DNA of 64,000 nt. Source: Symbiodinium natans. Its lineage: Eukaryota; Sar; Dinophyceae; Suessiales; Symbiodiniaceae. The position numbers and the translations under genes are program-made. This document shows positions 43,270 to 54,700 of the stretch, one piece after another (positions within the stretch are counted from its first letter, which is position 1; every line of letters starts with the position of its first letter). Location of the stretch: assembly GCA_905221605.1 (NCBI GenBank), contig CAJNDS010000624.1, positions 803,001 through 867,000 of the forward strand. Direction: 5' to 3'. The notes under the pieces are model-generated. The model worked only from the letters and a program-made list of their open reading frames with translations, did no database searches and was not told where the DNA came from.

Positions 43270-44223
43270 TCATCTCCAAAGTCTTGACTCTAGTCTAAGC
43301 GCGGTGTGTAAGAGGACCCGGAACCGTAAGTAAGTTTCTGCTGAGTTCAGTGGCACGTAACGTTTTTCCCCAGATAGTGCCCTGCAGTGTGTCCGAGAGG
43401 TCAGCGAGGCAGGTGACAAAGAAAACCGCAACCGCACCATGAAGGGGATACCATGGGGGCATGGACTACTGCTGATCCCAATGCCCGGCGTCGTGAAAGC
43501 GACGGATGCTTTAAAACTCAAGGCCGTCCCCGCCGCAACCCAAAAAGCCCAAGACTGCGAATGGTAGCACTGATGTCGCATGACCTTGCCCTCTAAACCC
43601 TTTGAGCTCCAGATCCGCTTAACACAACTTGAACACCTTTCCACCCCTGAGCCTCAGCCCTCTGAGCCTTCCTGAAAGATTTGCAGAAGCCGAAAGAGAG
43701 AGCCATGTCGGAGAGCGCTTCCGATGCCGCGTCGCCGTCGAGGACAGGGATGGCTCGGGATAGCATGGCCCCCTTCCCCAAACGCCCCAAAGACAAAGTT
43801 CCCCCCCACTGTTTGAAATCCAAGAAAGCACCGCTCGATCATCTCGCTCACCACGATTCGGAGGCCCAGCCGTCCGTCCATGCCAGGCGTGGCAGCGGTC
43901 AGTGCAAAGCAGGCGGGTAATGCCGTTTTCGATGCAATGTGGAAGTTCGAAGTCATCCCGAACGTTCCGGGTGATCCTGCTCCCACCTGAGACTTAGGGA
44001 AGTCCAGTAGTCTGCTTCGGTCTGTTACACGCCCTGGCGGCCAAGACTCACCCACGGCCTGTAGGCTAGCAATTAGCAGAAGCAGCTGGGCAACCAGGTC
44101 GTGAGGGGGCGCCGCCTGTTCCACGAATTTCAGAGCGCTGTCAATGCCACCTCTGAGAGGGTAGGCGGGCATGGGATGCCTTGGAGCTTCCAGAATGTCA
44201 GCGACATCCCGAAATGGATACAT
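43270..44223 (-). CDS. candidate minus-strand multi-exon gene, unknown
   Basis: The first exon would run from ATG at 44223 down to 44052: MYPFRDVADILEAPRHPMPA, a GGIDSALKFVEQAAPPHDLV segment and LLLLIASLQAV. It ends at a consensus GTGAGT donor (44051-44046 on the minus strand). Downstream frames include CFALTAATPGMDGRLGLRIV (about 43900), then in another frame VLDGDAASEALSDMALSFGF with CKSFRKAQRAEAQGWK (about 43780-43640), and a hydrophobic stretch AFWVAAGTALSFKASVAFTT (about 43500). The 189-codon frame is open through the first intron by chance. No family is recognised; the internal splice sites are not firmly placed. Confidence 0.45.
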
Positions 44224-44500
44224 CTGCTAAATCTCGAAGCTATAAAATCTTCTCTTCTTGATGACCGTTGAGGACCTTCATGGTTTCATGGACCTTTCTG
44301 TAGCACGTTCAGAGCATTCTGCCCTGGGAAAGGCGCTGAGGGGGCAAAGATGTGGGCGAGGAGTGGCGAGGCTGGGGTGCACATGATACACAGCAGGCGT
44401 ACAGATACGACACACACCGCATGCCGGAAGCCATGGCATGAAGGCCTGGATTCAGAATGTCCGGTAGGGAGGGGCGTGCAAAGAGGCGGGTAACCCTTTG

Positions 44501-44521
44501 CCCCCCCCCCCCCCCCCCCCC
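44501..44521. repeat. C21 homopolymer
   Basis: Uninterrupted run of 21 C. Confidence 0.95.
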
Positions 44522-45023
44522 AGGTTTCCCCAAGCACCTTGCAACGGATGGGATCCCAGCCCGACCTCACGAGACCTTTCAGGCAGTAACTTCAGGTATA
44601 ACTTCCGGTCGGGGTTCATGGCAACTCCGGGCAAGGCATGGTCTTTGATTGAGTCAACACGCATTCCTGCAAGGCAAAGAAGTCCGTACAGAATTGAAAT
44701 TGTGTTTCTGCCCGTTTCGGATCGCTTCTGCCAAGTCCACTTAGGCCTTCCATCAAGTCACTGTGTCGAAAGGGAATTCTGGGAAGCGGCATGGCAACGC
44801 CAGATGGAATACTTGTGATGCTATGTAAGGGTGGTAGTGAAATTGCCTCTACGTCACTTCCGCAGCTCACAGCGAACAGCATGGTTGGTTATTATATGTT
44901 ATTGTCATGACTGGCACGACGCATAGATTGTCGAACGTCTCTGGCCCCAAAGCCATCCTGGGAAACGAAAAGAAGAGCGGAGGTCTTGACAAGCAGCAGC
45001 ACGAATCGTTTCCCGCTCTTCAG

Positions 45024-45145
45024 GCCTGGGCCTCCGTGGACTCTCGCCTCGGCCTGGGCGCCGCCGTGGCCGGCGCTGCTGCGGCGGCGGAGGAGCGGCT
45101 GCAGCTGCGGGAGAAGGCGAATTGCGGAAATGCGGCGGAATTCGC
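45024..45145 (+). CDS. Ala-rich helical exon, unknown protein
   Basis: Part of a 193-codon frame starting at 44907. The strongest part reads WASVDSRLGLGAAVAGAAAA then AEERLQLREKANCGNAAEF, an Ala-rich region grading into a charged helix. The remainder of the long frame is less clear. It lies just upstream of the PPR locus. Confidence 0.4.
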
Positions 45146-45488
45146 TCCTAAAGGACCCCAAAACTTCTTTCCAAAGCTGCAAAATCACACTGTTGCCGTG
45201 GATCTTCCGCCGTCTATGAGCCCATGGTTTCGAGTCCGGCTTCTTTTCATGGCGTTGAGTAGTGCGCGGATGCCGTCTGGTGATTCCAAAAAGTCACAGA
45301 CATGGTTGCTACCACTGGGAGCAGAGAAGCATCGACGTTATTGCTTTGACATGGTGTCATGGGCAGTCCGGTGTCGATGCCACACACTTGACAAGGTGAC
45401 ATGCTCTTCAGCACGAATTAGGGCTGTAGGGCCCAACAAATCAGAAAACGAACCAACTTGGGCATGTAATGCCAACCTCAGCCAGTAA

Positions 45489-45782
45489 TACTGTACTAAG
45501 GCAAACGCTGATGAGAAACTAAAGGTACAGCTATCCTCCATAGCTGAACTTTGCACAAGCACGAAGAGCCAGCTTCAGAAGAGTCCTGGTGATGTAGCAG
45601 CTGTAGCACGTTTGGAATCGGCCCGAAGCCCCGACTCCAGCCATGGTCAGCAGCACACCATGCACTTGCAGCGCGGCTGCAGCCTCACCATTGGAACTGG
45701 AGGCAACGGAGGCAATGCTGGAACGTTGGTCCTTGGCCAGCAGTTCCTGTCGCTTTGTCCAGCGAAGTTGTTGTACTCGTAG
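45489..45782 (+). CDS. 97-codon open frame upstream of the PPR fragments
   Basis: Open from TAC 45489 to TAG 45780-45782 with no ATG near the start. It contains ANADEKLKVQLSSIAELCTS then TKSQLQKSPGDVAAVARLES, followed by a Gly-rich stretch (GTGGNGGNAGTLVLGQQF). The first half is convincingly helical. It may be an upstream exon of the PPR gene that begins within 60 bases. Confidence 0.45.
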   Translation, partial: YCTKANADEKLKVQLSSIAELCTSTKSQLQKSPGDVAAVARLESARSPDSSHGQQHTMHLQRGCSLTIGTGGNGGNAGTLVLGQQFLSLCPAKLLYS

Positions 45783-48700
45783 TACTTGCTACGATAGCCG
45801 TCAAAGAGCCTAGGAACAAGCTGATCATCGCCAGAGGCCGCCAAAAAGAGTGGAGAGAGGCTCTCGCCATCTTGGCTGCGTTTCCTGAGGGCCTGCAGGC
45901 AGACCTTGTAGCTTGGTGGTGCAGACTTGTCGACAGTTGATTTTTGAATCAATATGCACCAGTTATGGTGACTTATATACATACCTTGCACCCAGTCGAT
46001 TGCAAACGACACGCTGCCTTGGCCTGGCGGTTTGCGAACCGGTGAATGCAGGAACTGGAGGGAAGCAATTTCCGCTCTCGTCGCCGATGGATGTCGAGGG
46101 ATGCGCGTGGCAAATGGCGACTTGTTGACTTGTTGGGCGAAGGTCCACGCAGTACGTTGCTCGAGGCGACCCACTGATCTATGTCTCCAGAAGCTGCAGG
46201 TTGGGATCGGAGAAAAGGGGCTGTCTCGGGTCTGGCCGAAGAGGAAAGAGAGCGCCCGTGCCGCTCCCAAAAAGACAGATAAGACAGCAGGCATGCACAC
46301 TGGTACACCGCATGCCGTACGTATGAGCAAGAAATGAGAGGCTCCGTTCTGAAGACCACCAAGGTAAGCTACAATGGAAGCATCGCTGCCAGTTCCAAGG
46401 CGCAGCGCTGGGAGACTGGGCTCGGACTTTTTGCAGGCCCGGACTTCTAATCTTTTCTTGCACCCTTGCATGTGATGCAGCTAAGCGGCCAAACGAGAAG
46501 TGGCCTCGACACCATTCCAACAAGGTAAGGGTAAAGGGTAAGGGTCGGATGCCAAGCAACTTCTACAAGCGCTGAGTGGCCAGGTATTTGCGAGGCTGGC
46601 CTCAGCCCAGATGTCGTGGGCCTGACACTTGCATCAGCAAGTCCATGCCATGCGGATGAGGTGAGGACTGCACTAAACCTGCACCGCGTTTCGGTTGGTG
46701 CCATCTTGGGACCACGAAAAACGAATTTCCTACTCAGGAACGCGTGCATCAGCTCCCTGGGCGCCGTGTGGCCCAGAGCTTTGCAGCTGCTTTCTGGTCT
46801 TGGGCTGGATGTGACCCCCAATACCATCAGCCCCTTGCCGAACTTGATTGACCCTGGGGCACTTACAGGCAAACACACACACAGACATCTGGCTAGCTTA
46901 CGGTGACGTTTTTTAAATAAGTGGAGGGCGGCCAACCAGCAACGGCCAGGGGGGTAGTATAAAAGACCAGTTTAAATCCGCATGTTTTCGTGTTTATGCA
47001 CTAGCCCCCTCCAGCCAAGCCCCCCTCCAGTCCCCCCTCCAGCCAAACCCAACCCTTCCTCCACCTCCAGGCTCCACACCAGCCCCTTCAGCCAAGCCCT
47101 CCAGCCAACACCCCACCCCCTCCAAGCCCCCCTCCAGCCAACGGCCCACCCCCTCTCCAGCCAACCCCCACTCCAGCCAAGCCCGTCAACCACCTCCAAA
47201 CTTCCACCCCCCTCCAACCCATCTCCAGCCAACCCACCCCCCCTCTCTCCAGCAACACCCCCCCCCCCCTCCAGCCAACCCAACCCACCCCTTCCACCAA
47301 ACCCCCCTCCAGCACCCCTCCCCCCTCCAGCCAACCCCCTCCCCACCTTCCTCACCCTTCCTCTCCCCAACCAACCCCCCTCCAGCACCCCCCCTCCAGC
47401 CAACCCTCCAGCACCCCTCCAGCCAACAGCCAACCCCCCTCCAACCAAACCCGACCAGCCAAACCCCCCCTCCCCTCCAGCCAAACCCACCCCCCTCCAA
47501 CACCCCTCCAGCCAACACCCCCCCCTCCAGCCAACGGGTGTTGGCTGGAGGGGGCTTTGGCTGGATGGGGGCGGTTGGCTGTGGAGGGGGGCTTGGCTAG
47601 GCGGGTGTTTTGGGGGGGGCTGGGGGGGGGAGGGGGTGTTGGCTGGAGGATGTGGGGTTTGGCTGGAGGGGTTGGCTGGAGGGGTGGTTAGGGTGTTTGG
47701 CTGGGGGCTGGAGAGAGGGCGGTTTGAGGGTGTTGGCTGGAGGGGGTTTGGGTGATTGTGAGGTTGGTGGGGGGGGGGGGTGTTGGCTGGAGGGGGGCTG
47801 GGCGCGGGAAGGCTTGCTGGAGGGTCTATTTCCGGATGTTTAAAACGCTGGGCGGCCTGACGCCGCGCTCCACGGAGGTAGTATGAAATACCTGTTTGAC
47901 TGTTTAGATGTCCGGGTATTTAAAAACAGGCACCGTAATCGAATCAACACCTTAGTGGCAGGAAGCGACTAAACCGCCGTTTCGGCTACAGATGAATGCC
48001 CGAAAACTCATGACAGGCCGGAGTGCAGCAATCAATGGCCTCAAGAAGGGCCATCAGTGGCAGCGCTCGCTTCAGCTGCTTCGTGATATGCCAAGGGCAA
48101 GGCTCCTAGCAGGGTTCGGGTTCAGGAGTTTAAGGTGCGACTGCACATCGCATGGTTCTCATCTTTCCTCCAGCGCTCCTGCGCTGGCTGGTGTCCATTG
48201 GGCGCCCTTCGCATTAATTACTAACAGCCAAGCGCGGCAGACGCAAGCGTCATGAAGTAAGTGCCTCTAAGCCCGGAAGAAGCATCAACAGCATGAAGGG
48301 GCAGTGTGAGGTGTGGCCCGCAGGAGAAAGAAAGAAGGCAAAGCGTGAGCAAAACAGGTGTTTTTAGGGGCTGCGCTCAAATGCTGGCCTGCCATCGGGC
48401 CATGCGTAGGGTTTGGGCCGTAGTAGAGTCGAGCCGCTGAGGGCACTCAGAGGGAACTCAATCGAAGCTTCTCAAGCCGCTGCCTCCTAGCTGCAAAGAC
48501 GTCGTCCATATCCAAAAGCCAGGCTTTCGGCCAACACCATCGTGGCTAGCGTTGCCCTCAGCGCTTGCGGCGTGACCGCGCTGTGGGCGTGGGCTCATTG
48601 GCGCCTTGGTCTTCCTTGAGTGGTACAGCAAAGGGGTTGTGGTCCAAGGAGCGCTTTCTCGCATAGGGAGAGGATCCAGAGTACAGTTGATACGCCGTGC

Positions 48701-51700
48701 TGTCATAGTGTTTACGATTTCAGTGAGTTACACGAAACTTTCTCGACGAAGCCTTTCGATATTTGGGCCAAGCAGGCTCTTTGGGGCCCTCGCCGTGCGA
48801 GCGGACGCCGTGACCTGCAGCACAATGCTCAGTGCCTGCGAGAAGGTGCGGGAATCAGACAGTTCTCGGCATTGCTTCTTACCATGGTCGCATGTAGATC
48901 TCCATACCGCAGAAGCTGGCCCCCCGATTCTTCTGAAACTCGCGAAGTCCCGCCAAGGGGGAGCTTAGGCTTAGCCCTGCTTAGCCAAACTTTAGGGCCG
49001 TTTGTCCATTCAGGATTGGAGTTTTTCGGAAAGCTTTCAGATTCAGATCATCCTTACCAACGCAACGCCCAACCGATTCAAGCCTTGCCTGCCAGCACCG
49101 AGGCTGGTCGCTGGCAACTTGCTTTGGACCACCTCACTGCAACATCCAGGAGCAAAATCCGACTGGACGTGCCCCGACATGACCAGAGCGAGTCTAAGCG
49201 CGACTGTGCCCTTTCAATGCCGGGGTCACGGCCCGTGTAGAGGCTTTGGCCCCCAAATGACGATCTCCGCATAGACCCCGTTGAATCCATGAGTCCCAAC
49301 GAAAACGCCGAGACCCTATGGCCCCTGTGGCCTTCAGCCTTGAAGCCCTGAGCGTGCCATGAACAGAGGTGGTTGTCTACAACGCCTGCATTAGCGCCTG
49401 CGAGAAGGAGGGCAAGCACACCAGTGGGAAGCCACCAGTGGGAAGTTTTTGAGTCCCCTGAGTCCCCTGTGAGTCTTTATAAGAATCGACAGATCTGCTG
49501 ATCTGGCAGGTCGCAGCCTGGATGGCGGCGCTGCGCCTTTTCTGCTCGCTGGAGGCCAATGCCCGCTCTTGCAGAATGCCGTAAGTGCTGCTGGGACTCC
49601 GTTCTCAACCTCGATCCCGTTACGTCGGCCATCCCTTCGGGATCTGCAGACACAGCAGGCTATAGCTTATTCGTACGCTATTCTGATATGCGAACTTCAT
49701 CATTGGAATAGCATGGCAGGAAGCACAACTTCGACGCAGCATCATCACCTTCGGCGCAGTGGCTCGTCAGATTCACAACGAGTTTTTATTTTACAACTCA
49801 CATAGTTTGAGCTCAACGCCTGACCCCAACAGCGCGCCCCTGTTATCGCAGCATTGCCCTCATTGGAGTACAGTAGCAGTGTAGCTGGCCGAGTCTGTAC
49901 AACCTCCTCAAATCCAAAGGCAAGATCTCCGCCGCCTGTACACAGCTACACCTGCAGTAGGGGATGAAACCTGAATCGGGTGCACGCTCAGGTCATCAGC
50001 GCCTGTGAGAAGGCCGGCCACTGGCAGCTGGCGCTGCACCTTCTTGGATCCATGTACGCAGAAAGCACCTGGGCCCAAGTTCAGGTTGAGGTCTGCACAC
50101 GGGCCTCAAGGGTTATTGGAGTGCCCTTGGAGTGTAATCATTCCTGCGTATCTTGTCGCTTGTGTTTGGTCTTGTGCTCAGCACAACGGATTCTTGATTT
50201 CTCGCTTTGTGGATGGGTGTGGCTTGATGGGCAGACGAACGACCACGCGTACTGCCCAGGGCGGCCTTCCTTCGTCCTTCGCAGTATCGTGCAACAAGCA
50301 AGAAGAGGGCGGCTCAAGTCCTCAAAGGGAGTGGGTTTCACAGTTGAAGCTGGCAGTCGTGGGCTCCGGTCCCAGAACAGCCGTAGTCCACGGTTGCTAT
50401 ACCGTTGCTATTCAAATGGAAAGCAAGATAGCTGGATGTTCGACTCTCACAAGCAGAGTGGCCTGGTGTGGGCCGCAATAGTCTAGCTGGGCGCTTGGAT
50501 AGTAATCAGGGGCTTCTGCCAAATCCAGTTCTGTGAGTTTGGCCTTACCTGAGAGTTTGTGCTTGAACTTGGCATTCGCAGTGGAAAGCAAGATCCTCTC
50601 AGTGTAGCTGGTTAGGATACTCGACTCTCACAAGCAGAGTGGCCTGGTATAGATTTTCCTTCCCTGATGCTTATTGACTGTCTCAACCCGAAACCCTGGA
50701 GTCATAGTTAGTCCCACTATCGCTCGAGTTCTCCCTGCGGGCAATAGCAGTCAGCTAGGCGGGTGACAAAAGAAGAAGAGCCCACATCTTCACTAGGAAC
50801 CAGCCGAGAGCATTTTCCACGTGGGCAGTTCTCGTTACATGACTGTCCACCACAAGACGCCCCGGCCAGACCCTCCAAAGGTTTGGTAACTTTTGACTTG
50901 GGAAGAGTGGTCATCCCGGGCAGGTGTCCGGCCAGATGTGGTGTGCATCAACGCGTGCCGCGATAGCACCATGTTGCATTCTTGTGTATGTCACTTGCAC
51001 GGACATGATGCGTGCATGGGGGATGAGTTGTCTTGCAGTCTTGCACTGCGCGGTTGAGTCCTTGCTGAATGGGGAATCACCATGTCGTTTTGCGACATTG
51101 GGTACTTCAGCAACTCTATTTGGTCCCTCAGCGCAACGCATTTCGAATTAGTATCCAACAGTTTCGCGAACGTGCCAGGCTTGAGTGGTTCAGTGTAAAT
51201 ACTGCTCGTACTTTGCAAACTTTCTTTGCACCTAACCCATTAGGCAGGTTCGCTGCGCAATGTCTGTCTACTGCGTTTGTAAGCTCTGACACTTGTGTCC
51301 AATAAGTCCGTGAGGGCATTTCCGAGAAAGTGCATGTTTGCCGGGACCACGCTCGATTAAGCAACCTCTTTCCGGTCCGACCAGGAGTGTGCTCGGGGGG
51401 GAGGGGGAGGGAGGCGTGTATGAACGCACGTATTTCCTGGCCTCCTCTTTTTTTGTTCCTTTTTCGGTGGAACCCAAACTGGGTCGGGCGATGCAAGCTG
51501 CAACCACTTCGAAGATCTTCTGGGAGATGCGCCACATTTTCTAAGTGGCTCTGTGAGACATACATACCTCCGTCGGATAGGTATGTATAGGCTCGGTAGC
51601 AGCGAAGATAAGGGCACTTGTAACCCAAGCTAGCATCAGGTGCATCAGTGCCTTCGAGAAAGGGGCGCGGTGGCAAATGGCCCTATATCTACTCGCATCA

Positions 51701-54700
51701 TCCTATCAGGCGCGAGCCTTAATCTCAAATGTCGGGGCCTCTTGCTTTGTGTCGCCGTGAGAGGCCTTGCACACGTGTGAGAAATTTTGAAGGTATGGGC
51801 ATCTGTTGCGATCGCTAAAGGTTTTGAGACCAGTGAAGCAAAGCTCGTTGTCCTGTGAGGACGGCTTGGAACCAACTACCACCACCTACAATGCCTGCAT
51901 TAGCGCCTGTGAGAAGGTCGGAGCTTCGGAGAAACCGTGAGAAACTGAGAAACCTGGATACCCTGGAGTACGTCGCTACTTCTTCGCATGTGAGGAGATG
52001 TAGGATGATGTAGGTCTTTCGTGCTGCCGCCAACCAGGCCGGACAGTCACCACTTGCTCTACGTTTGTTGAGCTCGATGCCGGAGGCTCCTGAAGCAGTC
52101 GCAAGCCTGAGCTGACAACGCCCAGAATGGCCCAGAGCAGAGCTTTCCGGCATGGTAGGGCATGCGGTCCATTCGGAGTGTGAGTCGTAGCTGGAATCAC
52201 TGAACTTCAGGCATGGATTTCTCCGGACGTAATCAGCTATAACGCTGCAATCAGTGCCTGCGAGAGTGGGGGGCAGTGGCCCTTTCGCTGCATGAGGACA
52301 TGCGCTGGACACGCTTAGGACTCAATGATGACCCTTCTCCAGATTACTCCACTCACTGTAGCCAGCAGCTTTTTGCAAAGGCCGTTGCGTCAGTTGCACA
52401 TTTCAGCGCCTGAGATTAATTAGAGAGCAGCTGCGCTGTGTCAAGGCAGCTGGCACTGCAGTTGCTCTCGAAGGTTGCATCCAAATTCATTCCCAGTGCA
52501 ACTTGGGCGGCAGGCCTTCGTGAGCTTGCGATGTGGGAAGAGAATTGGTGATTTCATGAGGGCCACAAGGGTCTTGACCTTTACTGTGGCGAGGTAATCA
52601 GCTACAATGCCTGCATCAGCGCCTGCGAGAAGGCGTGCAGCGCAGGGCCAAGGAGTCGGCACACCTCTTTTCATGCTCTGTTTTACTCTGTGGCACGGTG
52701 TCTGCGCTGGCTCCGACCTGACGAAATCTCGATTGACGAAATGTCGGTTCCTTGCAGCTGCTCCTCTTCCATCTGTTGAATGCTGCATGCCGCTGCATGC
52801 CAGTATGTATTTCTTGCACAGGGCTGGCAATGGCAGATGGCCTTGGCCCTTTTGGCCGCCATGCTGCAGGCCGGCAAGATTTTTTTTTGCAATTGTGATT
52901 TTTGGAAGCCGGTTCCGGCTGTGCTGCCTATGGCGACATGTTGCTGCTCTCCTCTGGCATTGCAAAGCCACTGGAGGAACATATCCTTCCCAACATCATC
53001 AGCTACAGTGCCGCTATCAGCTTCTCTGCAGCTGTTGGTGGGCCAGTGGGGCAGTAGCATGCAATGAATCAGAGCAGCTTTCTCTGGTTCCCTTGCAAGA
53101 GGGTTTTGACCTGGGCGTTTGGAGAGTATCACAGTATCACCATGATGTGAGCTTTAGCTTTAGAGCCCGTCAAAAGAGCTCTCGCATCGCCAGGCTCCAT
53201 GGAAAAAGTTGGCAACTGGCAACGGGCCTGCAAGCTGTTCGGCGACTTGCTTCAGGCAGGAGCCATGTACAAGGGAGCCTTTGGGAGCACATCTGTAGCC
53301 AAGATCCGAACAGGGCCACTTGGATCCATTGCGCGGCCATGTGGCCTCAGCCCGCAAGCAAGGAAAGGCGTGTGGTGATTGTTCAGGCAAGGCTTCGCCC
53401 CAACGTCATCAGCTACAACGCCACTATCAGCTGCATGGCTGAAGGGGGTGAGGGATGGAGGAGTCTGAAGGATGAAATGCGAACCCTCAAAACGCAGGCC
53501 CGAAGTCCTTTCTCTTCGGTTTTTCTTCACATCCGCCCGATTCAGAGAGCGTTGTCCGCTCCCAGGCTCCTTGGCCGCAGGGAGCCAGTGGCAACTGGCA
53601 CTGGGGCTCTTTGCCACCATGGATGAGGTGGCCCTGCTTGCCACATCCTTCTGACCGTGCATGTACATGGGCATATAGTGTACATATGTATGCACATATG
53701 TATGCTGATACATGTGTATATGTATGGGTATCAGGTGCAAACCGGAACAATGTCTGACTCAGGGTGGGTACGCAGCAATGAGTGAGGACAACAACAGCGC
53801 TAATCTCAAGAGAAATTATTCGTCAGCGGTCCAGGTTCCGACCACCATCAGCTTTACCGCTGTGATGGGCTCCTTGACAGCCACATGGCAGTGGCAGCTG
53901 GCGCTGGCGCTCTTCGCCGCCATGCCGAGGCCCCCAAGGGGGGGCGGGGGGGCTAAATGGGGCCCTTGCTACCTGATGGCCTGCAAACTCATGACTGAAC
54001 AATGTGAGGGCCCACGCTGCGCCCAACGCTATCACCGCCACATGGGCAGTCTTGGCATGCGCGCCCCGACTTTGTTCTGAGTGCTGGCTTCTGTTGCGCC
54101 TTCACGACACTTAGAGCTTAGAGCTGCAGAAGTTCTGCTTGGTGAGCTGAGGAGCAAGGTGGCCAGCGGCGGCTGGCAGTTCAACTGCTGGAGGGTGCAG
54201 AGAGCGCCCAAATGACTCACCTGTGGTAAGCTGTGCTGGGAGCTCACGCAAGATCTTCTGGAGCTTTCCAGGGTCCCTGAACTGTGAACCCTAAACCCCT
54301 AGATGACGAAACCCGAAATCCTTGAAAACATCCTGCGTGGCCTCCCCAACAAGGCTCCCAGGGGTTTTCATTTGGCGCGACTCGACAAAGGCTCCGACGC
54401 GCGTCGTCTCGCCCGAACCTTCAAAAGGTTTTTCGTGGCTTTCACAGTGCTCGGGGGCAGCCTCGGATACAAAAAAGAATGCCTTGAAAGAGTCCATTTG
54501 GCTTGTAAGATGGCGGGCTTTGAAAAACCCTTCATAGGGCTTTGCAGTTGAATCTCTGAAGTTTGGAGGTCGCGGCTGCGGATCGTCGCTTCCACCTCTC
54601 TGCAAAGGCGCAGGAGTGGCTGTGGGCTCTGTGGGCTCGGGGGTGTCGGACATGGGACATCAGGAGACCTCATGGGACTTCATGGTTCAATGGGCGTGGG

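Noticed and set aside
46972-47755. Long frames (172 and 257 codons) of Pro/Ser/Ala or Gly/Trp/Leu
   Set aside because: They translate the CTCCAGCCAA minisatellite; all frames stay open because the unit lacks stops.
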